DNA of 64,000 nucleotides from Candidatus Nitricoxidivorans perseverans (GTDB lineage: Bacteria; Pseudomonadota; Gammaproteobacteria; Burkholderiales; Rhodocyclaceae), in NCBI GenBank assembly GCA_030246985.1, contig CP107246.1, positions 808,282 to 872,281 of the forward strand, read 5' to 3'. Below the pieces are notes generated by a model. The model made no database searches. It was not told the DNA's origin and saw only the letters and a program-made list of their open reading frames with translations. Made by a program: the position numbers and the translations under genes. This document shows, one piece after another, positions 43,590 through 51,355 of the stretch (its first letter is position 1; the number at the start of each line of letters is the position of its first letter).

Positions 43590-43663
43590 AGGCACTTACT
43601 TTCATTTGCCACGCGAGGTGGCGGGTTGGTTAATCATCGTCGCGGACCGGGCGGCCGCGCGAC
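43590..43663 (-). promoter_or_regulatory. Possible structured rpsA leader
   Basis: Two hairpins precede the rpsA start on the minus strand: stem GTCGCG/CGCGAC (outer ends 43663 and 43639) and GCCAC-CTCGC-GTGGC (43622-43608). They are separated by A/U-richer sequence. This resembles the E. coli rpsA leader through which S1 represses its own translation. The region is also the 3' end of the cmk reading frame. Confidence 0.35.
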
Positions 43664-44339
43664 ACCTTGTTACACCTGCATGCGGCAACCGCCGGCGGAC
43701 AATGTCCAGCACCGCGGCCACCGCTTCGCCGATGCCCATCGGCGTGGTATCCACCAGGTCGGCATCGGCTTCCTGCCTGAGGGGCGCGACGCTTCTCGCG
43801 GCGTCGCGGGCATCCCGCTCTTGCAGATCTTTCAAAAGGGTGCGGATGTTAGCAGGCATTCCCTTTTCGATCAACTGTTTATGGCGGCGCTCGGCACGGG
43901 CCTCGGCGGAGGCGGTCAGGAACACCTTGACCGGCGCATCGGGGAAGACCACCGAGCCCATGTCGCGGCCATCGGCGACCAGTCCGGGCAGGCGCCGATA
44001 GGCGCGCTGACGGTCGAGCAGCGCCGCGCGCACGGCCGGCAGCGCGGCCACTTTCGAGGCGCCAGAGCCGACCTCCTCGGCGCGGATCGCATCCGCCACA
44101 TCGTCGCCGGCAAGCAGGATGCGGTCGCCGGAAAACTCCGCCGGCAGCGCGGCGGCCACCTTGGCGACCGCCGCCTCGTCGTCGAGCGCGACGCCCCCGC
44201 GCATCGCCGCCAGCGCGGTGAGCCGGTATAGCGCGCCGCTGTCGAGGAAATGGAAGCCCAGCCGTTCGGCGACGCGCTGCGCCACCGTACCCTTGCCAGA
44301 AGCCGACGGACCGTCGATGGCGATCACCGGAATGTTCAT
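43602..44339 (-). CDS. cmk: Cytidylate kinase
   Basis: 245 residues; phosphorylates CMP and dCMP. The P-loop is [14 protein letters not shown] at the N terminus, and [19 protein letters not shown] (about 123) carries the NMP-binding region. The family normally ends near residue 220; here about 25 residues of low-complexity, Arg/Ala-rich tail follow and run up to 12 bases before rpsA. The ATG overlaps the aroA stop (ATGA). Confidence 0.93.
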   Translation of the reverse strand: MNIPVIAIDGPSASGKGTVAQRVAERLGFHFLDSGALYRLTALAAMRGGVALDDEAAVAKVAAALPAEFSGDRILLAGDDVADAIRAEEVGSGASKVAALPAVRAALLDRQRAYRRLPGLVADGRDMGSVVFPDAPVKVFLTASAEARAERRHKQLIEKGMPANIRTLLKDLQERDARDAARSVAPLRQEADADLVDTTPMGIGEAVAAVLDIVRRRLPHAGVTRCRAAARSATMINQPATSRGK

Positions 44340-45637
44340 TTGCACACCTTCGCGAATTCGTCGAAATAGTCCGGAAAGGTCTTGGCCACGCAGCCGGGAT
44401 CGTTGATGCGAACGGGCACGCCGCCCAGCGCAACGAGCGAGAAGCACATCGCCATGCGGTGGTCGTCGTAGGTGTCGATGGCGGCATTGGGCGTGAGCTT
44501 TTCGGGCGGAGTCACGCGAATGAAATCGGCGCCCTCCTCCACCGTCGCGCCGAGCTTCCTCAACTCGGTCGCCATCGCGGCGATGCGGTCGGTCTCCTTG
44601 ACGCGCCACGATGCGATGTTTGAAAGCGTGGTCGGCCCACGGGCGAACAGGGCCACCACGGCGAGCGTCATGGCCGCGTCCGGGATGTGGTTGCAGTCCA
44701 GCGAGATGCCCTCCAGCCGGTCGGCGCAGCCAAGGCGGCTTTCGATCCAGTTGGGGCCGAAGCTGATCTCCGCGCCCATGCGCGCCAGCGCCTCGGCGAA
44801 TCGCACGTCGCCCTGGATGCTGTTGCGCCCCACGCCCTCGACGCGCACCGGACCGTGGCCGATGGCGCCCGCGGCGAGAAAATACGAGGCCGCCGAGGCG
44901 TCGCCCTCGACATGCACGACGCCGGGACTCATGTACCGCTGCCCGCCCGGAATCGTGAAGCGCGCCCAGTCTTCGCGCTCCACTGTCACACCGAAGCGCG
45001 CCATGAGGTTCAGCGTGATCCCGATGTAGGGCTTCGAGATCAATTCCGTCGTCATCTCGATCAAGGCGGTCCTGCCGGTCAGCGGCAACGCCATGAGCAA
45101 CGCGGTGAGAAACTGCGAGGATACGTCGCCGCGCACGCGCACAGGTGAAAATAATTGCGCGTCGAGCCTCACTTTGGCCGGGAATATCTCCAGCGGCGGG
45201 AAACCCTCGTTGCCCGCGTAACGCACGTCCGCGCCGATCTGGCGCAGGCCATCGACGAGGTCGCCGATGGGCCGCTCGTGCATGCGCGGCACGCCGGAGA
45301 GCCGGTAGTGCCCGCCGGAAAGCGCCAGCGCCGCGGTCAGCGGCCGGATCGCCGTGCCGGCGTTGCCCATGAACAGGTCGGCTTCCTTGACCGGAAAAAC
45401 GCCCCCCGCCCCCTTCACCCGATAACCGTCCGCTTCGACGGATTCGATTTCGATGCCCAGCCGGCGCAGCGCGGCAAGCATCACCCGCGTATCGTCGGAG
45501 TCGAGCAGATCGCGGATTCCGGTCGCACCCTCCGCCAGCGCCGCCAGCAGCAGCGTGCGGTTTGAGATGCTCTTCGAGCCGGGCAGACGGACGGCGCCAG
45601 CGGCGCGGGACAGCGCGGGAAGGTCAAGGTAGTTCAT
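44336..45637 (-). CDS. aroA: 3-phosphoshikimate 1-carboxyvinyltransferase (EPSP synthase)
   Basis: 433 residues; joins PEP to shikimate-3-phosphate. [20 protein letters not shown] (about 19-38) and [19 protein letters not shown] (about 88) are the substrate-binding signatures; [12 protein letters not shown] (about 383) is near the C terminus. In related bacteria it directly follows tyrA, but here about 1.4 kb of accessory DNA intervenes. No good ribosome site precedes the ATG. Confidence 0.96.
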   Translation of the reverse strand: MNYLDLPALSRAAGAVRLPGSKSISNRTLLLAALAEGATGIRDLLDSDDTRVMLAALRRLGIEIESVEADGYRVKGAGGVFPVKEADLFMGNAGTAIRPLTAALALSGGHYRLSGVPRMHERPIGDLVDGLRQIGADVRYAGNEGFPPLEIFPAKVRLDAQLFSPVRVRGDVSSQFLTALLMALPLTGRTALIEMTTELISKPYIGITLNLMARFGVTVEREDWARFTIPGGQRYMSPGVVHVEGDASAASYFLAAGAIGHGPVRVEGVGRNSIQGDVRFAEALARMGAEISFGPNWIESRLGCADRLEGISLDCNHIPDAAMTLAVVALFARGPTTLSNIASWRVKETDRIAAMATELRKLGATVEEGADFIRVTPPEKLTPNAAIDTYDDHRMAMCFSLVALGGVPVRINDPGCVAKTFPDYFDEFAKVCK

Positions 45638-45717
45638 GCTGGATGACGGCAGGAGGGAATCAAGTCGAAAACCTGAGTCAACAACGAAAGGGAGCAGATT
45701 TTGATGTTGGTGTATAT

Positions 45718-45777
45718 CGTGGAGTTGAGGCGCCTGCGCGGCTTTTCGCGCAGGTCGCCTCGAACGCAGGGTTATGC
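45718..45777 (-). repeat. attC recombination site of the cassette
   Basis: R'' GCATAAC (45771-45777), then L'' starting TTCGAGGCG, a variable hairpin with loop AAAAGC, and L' CGCCTCAA. L'' has two unpaired bases relative to L': a C after TT and an A six bases on. These become extrahelical G and T on the folded bottom strand, the known signature for strand choice by IntI. The missing R' (GTTATGC) is at the other cassette end (46225-46231). Confidence 0.75.
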
Positions 45778-46206
45778 CTCGGGGTCATTTTTTAGTAGCG
45801 GCTGAATTTGCTGGAGTAACTTTATGTCATTTTCAGAGATTGGCTTTCCGAGACCGATACGCTGGCCCAACTCCCCGAGGGGAATAGCCAATAGTGCTTT
45901 CTGTTGTTCGCCGCTCATCTCTTGGAGCATCTCCAGAGAATCCCGGAGCTTCTCGATGTGCTCCTTTGCATTTTTGGCGTAGGTATCAACCTTCCCCCGG
46001 TAGATGGCTTCATCGTAAAGCGCGTAATCAAATACAAGGCTACCTTCAGCAGTCTTTCGGAACCCCTCAGCGACATGCCCTTTGGGATCGACACTTTTCT
46101 TGTAGTCACGGATATGGATTTCGATTTGCTCTCTACCAACTGCACTAGCCTGGTGATAAAGATCAAGCAATAGAGAAACCGGAACTACGATGGTCGGCTC
46201 ATTCAT
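45772..46206 (-). CDS. Cassette-borne protein of unknown function
   Basis: 144 residues from the ATG at 46206, inside the cassette. I do not recognise a family. It is mostly predicted helix, with a charged central part ([12 protein letters not shown]-like segment, [17 protein letters not shown]) and no signal peptide, membrane segment or metal motif. Its codons are visibly more AT-rich than those of neighbouring housekeeping genes, pointing to transfer. The stop TAA lies within the R'' arm of attC. No Shine-Dalgarno sequence is evident, so expression may depend on read-through from the upstream operon. Confidence 0.7.
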   Translation of the reverse strand: MNEPTIVVPVSLLLDLYHQASAVGREQIEIHIRDYKKSVDPKGHVAEGFRKTAEGSLVFDYALYDEAIYRGKVDTYAKNAKEHIEKLRDSLEMLQEMSGEQQKALLAIPLGELGQRIGLGKPISENDIKLLQQIQPLLKNDPEA

Positions 46207-46278
46207 GGCGATCAAGGCTACGAGGCATAACGTGATGTGTACGCCATGTAGCGTGGGCAACCAGGGGCTGATCGTCTT

Positions 46279-46464
46279 TCAGGCATTGCCCTTTTCCAGT
46301 TTTCTGATGATCGACCTGGCCAGATGTTCGTTGATCTCGTTGTGTCTCGGCACGGGTTGGGACTGCCGGGTGTCAGGGTTTGTATACCAGTCGTGGCGGC
46401 CGCCGTTCCGGACGAGCACGCATCCCATCTGCTCAAGCAGCCTGATGAGGTCGCGCCGCTTCAT
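46279..46464 (-). CDS. hicA: HicA-family mRNA interferase toxin
   Basis: 61 residues with the HicA double-stranded-RNA-binding fold: MKRRDLIRLLEQMGCVLVRNGG, then the catalytic His in GGRHDWYTNP (about 24). The C terminus is HLARSIIRKLEKG. HicA cuts mRNA when not bound by HicB. The ATG overlaps the upstream antitoxin stop (ATGA), and the antitoxin comes first, the reverse of the E. coli order. Confidence 0.82.
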   Translation of the reverse strand: MKRRDLIRLLEQMGCVLVRNGGRHDWYTNPDTRQSQPVPRHNEINEHLARSIIRKLEKGNA

Positions 46465-46643
46465 GCGACCAGCAGTTCTTCCACCTTATGCACATGCGGC
46501 ACCTCGCCGGATTCGAGGTCGCCCAGCAAGTCCCTCAGATTCTCGACAAGTTCCTCCTTCGACACGCCCTGGGTCCGGTAGTCCGGATATTCATTGAGGA
46601 AGCCGATAAAAAAATCGTCCTCTCGCCAGAATGTGAATTTCAT
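46461..46643 (-). CDS. hicB: HicB-like antitoxin (short form)
   Basis: 60 residues beginning MKFTFWREDDFFIGFLNEYPDYRTQG, then the family's EELVENLRDLLGDLESGEVPHV. It is the partial RNase H-like HicB domain without a recognisable DNA-binding tail, a form commonly paired with HicA. A GTG at 46652 could add three residues. It probably neutralises the toxin encoded next to it. Confidence 0.78.
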   Translation of the reverse strand: MKFTFWREDDFFIGFLNEYPDYRTQGVSKEELVENLRDLLGDLESGEVPHVHKVEELLVA

Positions 46644-46680
46644 CGATCTCACGAATCACCCCCTCTTCAGAAAGCCGAAT

Positions 46681-46703
46681 ATACGGGGACAGACCACAAT
46701 TAT
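46681..46703 (-). repeat. REP-like repeat remnant
   Basis: The stretch reading GTGGTCTGTCCCCGTAT on the minus strand resembles the core of short repeats scattered by REP-associated (Y1/IS200-like) transposases in many proteobacteria. Only one arm is here and no transposase is seen. Confidence 0.4.
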
Positions 46704-46713
46704 CACAGTGGCA

Positions 46714-46971
46714 TCAAGCCGCATGCCGTTGCTGGCCCCGCAGGAGATCGAGCAGGAATTCCGGCGCCAGATCGGCGCCGTTCGCCCAGGCGACCGTCCG
46801 CATGACGGGATGCTGATACGCGGTCGCAAACCGTTCCGGATCGCGCAACGGCGCGAATATCTCGCCATCCAGCTCGCCAGACAAATCGACCACGCCGGCT
46901 TCGCCGTTGTTGAAACGCACGAACAACCGGTAATCGGACAACGGCGTCACTTCGGTCGTATGCAGAATCAT
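46714..46971 (-). CDS. DUF2442 domain protein
   Basis: 85 residues: ILHTTEVTPLSDYRLFVRFNNGEAGVVDLSGELDGEIFAPLRDPERFATA, then VAWANGADLAPEFLLDL. This is the DUF2442 pattern, usually encoded just after a DUF4160 gene in a toxin-antitoxin-like pair. Here the partner is reduced to a fragment directly upstream. Function unproven; the gene itself looks intact. Confidence 0.78.
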   Translation of the reverse strand: MILHTTEVTPLSDYRLFVRFNNGEAGVVDLSGELDGEIFAPLRDPERFATAYQHPVMRTVAWANGADLAPEFLLDLLRGQQRHAA

Positions 46972-46975
46972 CGTT

Positions 46976-47020
46976 TCACTCGTAGATCACGACACCAAAG
47001 AAGCGGCATATCTCGGGCAC
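46976..47020 (-). pseudogene. DUF4160 gene remnant
   Basis: Fourteen codons read VPEICRFFGVVIYE then TGA, matching the usual MPEI-RFFGI-I start of DUF4160 proteins, which are normally about 80 residues. The TGA lies 4 bases before the DUF2442 start, so the rest was probably lost by deletion. An in-frame ATG at 47065 extends it to 29 codons. Confidence 0.55.
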
Positions 47021-47083
47021 AGAAACCCTATTGGCATATAACTCGTCATGGACGAAGAGAATCATACGCCAGAAATATGAGCG

Positions 47084-47980
47084 CTACTCCCCGGACGGCA
47101 ACAGCGACTCCAGCCACGCGTCGCGCCGGGCGCGGGCCGAAGTGAACATCGCTTCCAGCCCAGCGCCGTCGGCCGCGGCGAGCAGCACGCGCGTCCGCAT
47201 CAGTTCGGCCATGTAGGCGTCGAGTTCGGCGATCAGCGCGCGGCGGTTGGCGATGCAGATGTCGCGCCACATCTCGGGATGGCTGCTGGCGATGCGCGTG
47301 AAGTCGCGGAAGCCGCCGGCGGCGAAGCCGAAGAGCTGGTCGGCGTTGTCGCGGCCGGCGAACTCGTGCACCAGCGCGAAGGCCAGCAGGTGCGGCAGGT
47401 GGCTCACCGCGGCGAAGACGCGGTCGTGTTCCTCGGGGGCCAGCACGGAAACTTTCGCGCCGCAGATCTTCCAGACGGCACGCACCGCATTCACGTCCGC
47501 CGCCGGATTCTCCGGCAGCGGCGTCAGCACAACCCGCCGGCCGCGGTACAGGTCGGCCGTCGCCGCCGCCACGCCGCTCTTCTCGGCGCCCGCGATGGGG
47601 TGGCCGGGCACGAACTGGCCGATTTTCGTGCCGAAGGCCGCGCGCGCCGCCGCCACGACGTCGGACTTGGTGCTGCCGCCGTCGGTGACGATCGCCCCCG
47701 GTCCGAGGTGCGGCGCCATGGCGCGCATCACCGGCGCCATCTGGCCGACCGGCATGCCGAGCAGCACGAGGTCGGCGCCGTCGAGGGCCGAGGCCCAGTC
47801 GGTGGCGATCTCGTCGATCACCCCGATCCGGAGCGCCTGCTCGAGCGGCGCGCGGGTGCGGCCCATGCCGGCGATGCGCGGGCAGCGTTCGCCCAGCGCC
47901 GCCTTCAGCGCCAGCGCGAACGAGCCGCCAATCAGCCCGACGCCGCAAATAACGACTTTGCCTGCGACCTTGCTCGCCAT
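47084..47980 (-). CDS. tyrA: Prephenate dehydrogenase
   Basis: 298 residues; NAD(P)-dependent oxidative decarboxylation of prephenate for tyrosine synthesis. NAD site VVICGVGLIGGSFALALK near the N terminus; GHPIAGAEKSGV (about 134) and SHLPHLLAFALV (about 208) carry active-site residues. It has no chorismate mutase or ACT domain. Its ATG overlaps the hisC stop (TGATG). Downstream, the accessory islet separates it from aroA. Confidence 0.94.
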   Translation of the reverse strand: MASKVAGKVVICGVGLIGGSFALALKAALGERCPRIAGMGRTRAPLEQALRIGVIDEIATDWASALDGADLVLLGMPVGQMAPVMRAMAPHLGPGAIVTDGGSTKSDVVAAARAAFGTKIGQFVPGHPIAGAEKSGVAAATADLYRGRRVVLTPLPENPAADVNAVRAVWKICGAKVSVLAPEEHDRVFAAVSHLPHLLAFALVHEFAGRDNADQLFGFAAGGFRDFTRIASSHPEMWRDICIANRRALIAELDAYMAELMRTRVLLAAADGAGLEAMFTSARARRDAWLESLLPSGE

Positions 47981-49080
47981 CAGATTGCATTCTCCAGGGC
48001 TTCGAGGAAGCGCGCGTTCTCCTGCGGCAGGCCGATGGTCACGCGCAGGTGGTCGGGCATGCCGTAGCCGCCGAGGGGCCGGACGATGACGCCTTGCCGC
48101 AGGAGCTTCCGGTTCGCCGTCCCGCCGTCGCTGACTTTCACGCTGACGAAGTTGCCGTGCGACGGAATGTGTTCCAGCCCGAGGCGCTTGAGGCCGGCGA
48201 CGACCTGCTCCATGCCCTCGCGGTTCAGCCGGTGGCTCTCGGCGACGAATGCATGGTCGTCGAGCGCGGCACAGGCCGCCGCGAGCGCGAGGTTGTTCAC
48301 GTTGAACGGCTGGCGCACGCGGTTCATGAGGTCGGCCACCTCCGGGGATGCGACGGCGTAGCCCACCCGCAGGCCGGCGAGGCCGTGAATCTTCGAGAAG
48401 GTGCGCGTGACGATCAGGTTGGGGAAGTCCCGGATCCAGGCCACCGTTTCGGCGCGCTCCGCCGGCGGCAGGTATTCGTTGTAGGCCTCGTCGAGCACGA
48501 CCGCCACGTCGCCCGGCACGGATTCGAGGAACGCGCGCACCTCCCCATGGGGCAGGAAGGTGCCCGTCGGGTTGTTCGGGTTGGCGATCCAGACGACGCG
48601 CGTCTCCGGGCCCTCATTTACCTTTATTGCGGCGCGCATCGCGGCGAGGTCATGCCCGTAGTGCCTCGCGGGCGCGGCGACGCACTCGGCGCCCGCGCTC
48701 ATCGTGGCGATCGGGTAGACGGCGAATGCGTGCTGCGAGAACACGGAGGACCGGCCCGGCGCGAGGAACACGCGCGCCGCGAGGTCGAGCACGTCATTGG
48801 AGCCGTTGCCGAGCACGACCTGGCCGGATTCGACGCCCAGCCTGTCGGCGAGCGCCTTCACCAGATCGAACTGGTCGGGATAGCGGTGGATGCCGGCGAG
48901 TTCCCTCTCGACGGCGGCGCGGGCCTTCGGGCTCATGCCCATCGGGTTCTCGTTGGAGGCGAGCTTGACGATGCGCTCGACCGGGATGCCCATCTCGCGG
49001 GCGAGCTCCGTGATCGGCTTGCCGGGCAGGTAGGGCGAGATGGCGCGGATGTTCGCCAGCGCCTGCGCGGCAATGCTCAT
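47980..49080 (-). CDS. hisC: Histidinol-phosphate / aromatic aminotransferase
   Basis: 366-residue class I/II PLP aminotransferase. KLASNENPMGMSPKA (about 39), ANPNNPTGTFLP (about 170) and the PLP lysine in TFSKIHGLAGLRVGYA (about 228) are present. In this pheA/tyrA setting it may act on phenylpyruvate or 4-hydroxyphenylpyruvate as well as imidazole acetol phosphate; the broad-range HisC2 type is likely. The ATG at 49080 overlaps the pheA stop. Confidence 0.92.
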   Translation of the reverse strand: MSIAAQALANIRAISPYLPGKPITELAREMGIPVERIVKLASNENPMGMSPKARAAVERELAGIHRYPDQFDLVKALADRLGVESGQVVLGNGSNDVLDLAARVFLAPGRSSVFSQHAFAVYPIATMSAGAECVAAPARHYGHDLAAMRAAIKVNEGPETRVVWIANPNNPTGTFLPHGEVRAFLESVPGDVAVVLDEAYNEYLPPAERAETVAWIRDFPNLIVTRTFSKIHGLAGLRVGYAVASPEVADLMNRVRQPFNVNNLALAAACAALDDHAFVAESHRLNREGMEQVVAGLKRLGLEHIPSHGNFVSVKVSDGGTANRKLLRQGVIVRPLGGYGMPDHLRVTIGLPQENARFLEALENAI

Positions 49081-50168
49081 GACACGGCTTTGGGATAGGA
49101 GCCGAGCTCCTTGAGGAAGCCGACGCGGCCGCGCAGGTCCTCCAGCGCGGCCTTGACCGCGGCGTCCTGCCGGTGGCCCTCGACGTCGATGAAGAATACG
49201 TACTCCCACGGACTGCCCTTGAGGCCGCGCGCCGGGCGCGACTCGAACCGCGTCATGGAGACGCCGCGATCCTTGAGCGGCGTCAGCAGGTCATGCACCG
49301 CGCCGGGCCGGTTCTGCGCCGAGCAGACGAAGGAGGTCTTGTCGGCGCCCACGCCACCCGAGGGGCCGGCGTCGTGCGCCGCCAGCACGAGGAAGCGCGT
49401 GCTGTTGTTCGGATCGTCCTCGATGCTGGCGGCCAGCACGTTCAGTTCGTAGAGGCTGGCCGCCGCCTCGCCGGCGATCGCGCAGGCCTCCGGGTCCTCC
49501 GCCGCCAGGCGCGCGGCCTCGGCATTGCTCGCCACCGGCACGCGCGGCAGGCCGGCGAGGTTGCGGTTCAGCCACTCGTGGCACTGGGCCAGCGACTGGG
49601 CGTGCGAGTAGAGCTTCTTGATGCCGGCCGTGGAATCGGCCTTGGCCAGCAGGTTCTGGTGGATGCGAAGGGTCACCTCGCCGCAGATCATCAGGTTCGA
49701 TGCGAGCAGCAGGTCAAGCGTTCTGCCGATCGCGCCTTCCGTCGAGTTCTCGACCGGCACCACGCCGTAGTCGGCGTTGCCCGACTCGATGGCCCGGAAC
49801 ACGTCGTCGATCGCGGGGAGCGGCATCAGCGCGGGCGCCGAGCCGAAGTGCTTCTGCGCCGCCGACTCCGAGAACGTGCCGGCCGGGCCGAGGTAGGCGA
49901 TCCTCAGCGGCTGCTCGAGCGCGAGGCAGGCCGACATGATCTCGCGGAAGATGCGCTGGACGGCGCCCTCGGGCAATGGCCCCGGATTGGCGGAGGCCAG
50001 GCGCCGCAGCACCTGCGCCTCGCGCTCGGGGCGGTAGATGTTGCCGTGCTTGATCTCGCCGATGCGGTGCGCCAGCCGCGCCCGCTCGTTGACCTGGCGC
50101 AGCACCTCGTCGTCGAGGCGGTCGATGGCCTCGCGAAGCCTGGCGAGCTCTTCCGCTTCGGTCGACAT
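49077..50168 (-). CDS. pheA: Chorismate mutase / prephenate dehydratase (P-protein)
   Basis: 363-residue bifunctional enzyme of phenylalanine synthesis. Chorismate mutase spans about 1-90 (LREAIDRLDDEVLRQVNERARLAHRIGEIK). Prephenate dehydratase follows with GPAGTFSESAAQKHFG, VPVENSTEGAIGRTLDLL and the STRFLVLA motif (about 268). The ACT domain (NRPGAVHDLLTPLKDRGVSMTRFESRP, with residues in ESRP) should give phenylalanine feedback inhibition. Its ATG overlaps the serA stop by one base. Confidence 0.95.
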   Translation of the reverse strand: MSTEAEELARLREAIDRLDDEVLRQVNERARLAHRIGEIKHGNIYRPEREAQVLRRLASANPGPLPEGAVQRIFREIMSACLALEQPLRIAYLGPAGTFSESAAQKHFGSAPALMPLPAIDDVFRAIESGNADYGVVPVENSTEGAIGRTLDLLLASNLMICGEVTLRIHQNLLAKADSTAGIKKLYSHAQSLAQCHEWLNRNLAGLPRVPVASNAEAARLAAEDPEACAIAGEAAASLYELNVLAASIEDDPNNSTRFLVLAAHDAGPSGGVGADKTSFVCSAQNRPGAVHDLLTPLKDRGVSMTRFESRPARGLKGSPWEYVFFIDVEGHRQDAAVKAALEDLRGRVGFLKELGSYPKAVS

Positions 50169-51352
50169 CAGCCTTCCAGCGGCAGGTAGCGCACGGCCAG
50201 CACGCCCTCGATCTTCGCGATGGCGTCGATCGCCTTCTTCGGCACCTTGCTGTCGACGTCGACCAGCGTGTAGGCCACGTCGCCCTTGGACTTGTTCATC
50301 ATGTTGTGGATGTTGAGCTTCGCATCGGCCATGGCGGTCGAGATCTGGCCGACCATGTTGGGTACGTTGGCGTTGGCGACGGCGATGCGGTAGCCAGACT
50401 CGCGCGGCATCACCACGCCCGGGAAGTTCACCGAGTTCACGATGTTGCCGTCAAGCAGGTAGTCGCGCACCTGGTCGGCGACCATGATCGCGCAGTTCTC
50501 CTCGGCCTCGCGCGTCGAGGCGCCCAGGTGCGGCAGCGCGATGACGTGGGGATGGTTGTTGACATGCGCGCTGGGAAAGTCGCAGACGTAGGTGGCGATC
50601 TTCTTCGCCTCCAGCGCCGCCAGCACCGCGGCCTCGTCCACCACGCCGTCGCGGGCGAAGTTGAGCAGCACGGCGCCGGTCTTCATGCCCTCGATGCTCG
50701 TCGCGTTGATCATCCTGCGCGTGGCCTCGACCAGCGGCACATGCACGGTGACGAAGTTGCAGTTCTTCAGCACCTCGGCCAGGCTGTTGGCCTTCTTCAC
50801 CTGCGAGGGCAGGCTCCAGGCGGCATCCACCGTGATCTCGGGGTCGTAGCCGACGACGTTCATGCCGAGCTTGATCGCAGCATCCGCGACGAGGCAACCG
50901 ATCTTGCCCAGGCCGACGACGCCCAGCGTATGGCCGGCGATTTCATAGCCGGCGTAGGTCTTCTTGCCGCCCTCGACCTTCTTCTCCATCTCGGCGTCGG
51001 CTGGATCGAGATTCGAGACGAACTTCATGGCGCCGCCGATGTTGCGCGCGGCCAGCAGCATGCCTGCCAGCACGAGTTCCTTGACGGCGTTGGCATTGGC
51101 GCCGGGGGCGTTGAACACCGGCACGCCGCGCGCGCTCATCGCTTTGACGGGGATGTTGTTGGTGCCCGAGCCGGCGCGGCCGATGGCCAACACGGATTTC
51201 GGAATCTCGACGCTGTGCAGGTCCGCCGAGCGCAGCAGGATGGCGTCGGGCTTCGCCGCTTCCTTGGCGCAGGCGAACCGCTCGGCCGGCAGGCGCTTCA
51301 GGCCGTTTTGCGAGACATTGTTGAGAATCAGAACCTGGAATTGGTCAGCCAT
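50168..51352 (-). CDS. serA: D-3-phosphoglycerate dehydrogenase
   Basis: 394 residues; first step of serine synthesis. The NAD site is GHTLGVVGLGKIGCLVADAA (about 138), the catalytic region is LPHLGASTREAEENCA (about 272-287), and the C terminus has a compact ACT domain (about 320-394). No ASB domain is present. It is immediately downstream of serC and overlaps pheA by one base, linking serine and aromatic synthesis in one unit. Confidence 0.94.
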   Translation of the reverse strand: MADQFQVLILNNVSQNGLKRLPAERFACAKEAAKPDAILLRSADLHSVEIPKSVLAIGRAGSGTNNIPVKAMSARGVPVFNAPGANANAVKELVLAGMLLAARNIGGAMKFVSNLDPADAEMEKKVEGGKKTYAGYEIAGHTLGVVGLGKIGCLVADAAIKLGMNVVGYDPEITVDAAWSLPSQVKKANSLAEVLKNCNFVTVHVPLVEATRRMINATSIEGMKTGAVLLNFARDGVVDEAAVLAALEAKKIATYVCDFPSAHVNNHPHVIALPHLGASTREAEENCAIMVADQVRDYLLDGNIVNSVNFPGVVMPRESGYRIAVANANVPNMVGQISTAMADAKLNIHNMMNKSKGDVAYTLVDVDSKVPKKAIDAIAKIEGVLAVRYLPLEG

Positions 51353-51355
51353 GAC

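Larger units (their letters stand above)
45718..46230 (-). mobile_element. Solitary integron-type gene cassette (513 bases)
   Basis: Minus strand: it opens with TTATGCC after a G at 46231 and closes with ...CTCCACG at 45718, the classic G^TT crossover layout. Circularising it restores an attC whose outer arms GAGGCATAAC and GTTATGCCTC are perfect complements. The start codon is 24 bases inside the cassette and the stop lies in the attC arm, as in typical cassettes. The outside junction G^AT fits the G-W-T pattern of secondary integration sites. No integrase or second attC is in the window. Confidence 0.75.

Noticed and set aside
46231-46464. hicA as a second integron cassette.
   Set aside because: No R''/L''/L' elements follow its stop, so no second attC can be built; only the 144-residue gene is within cassette boundaries.
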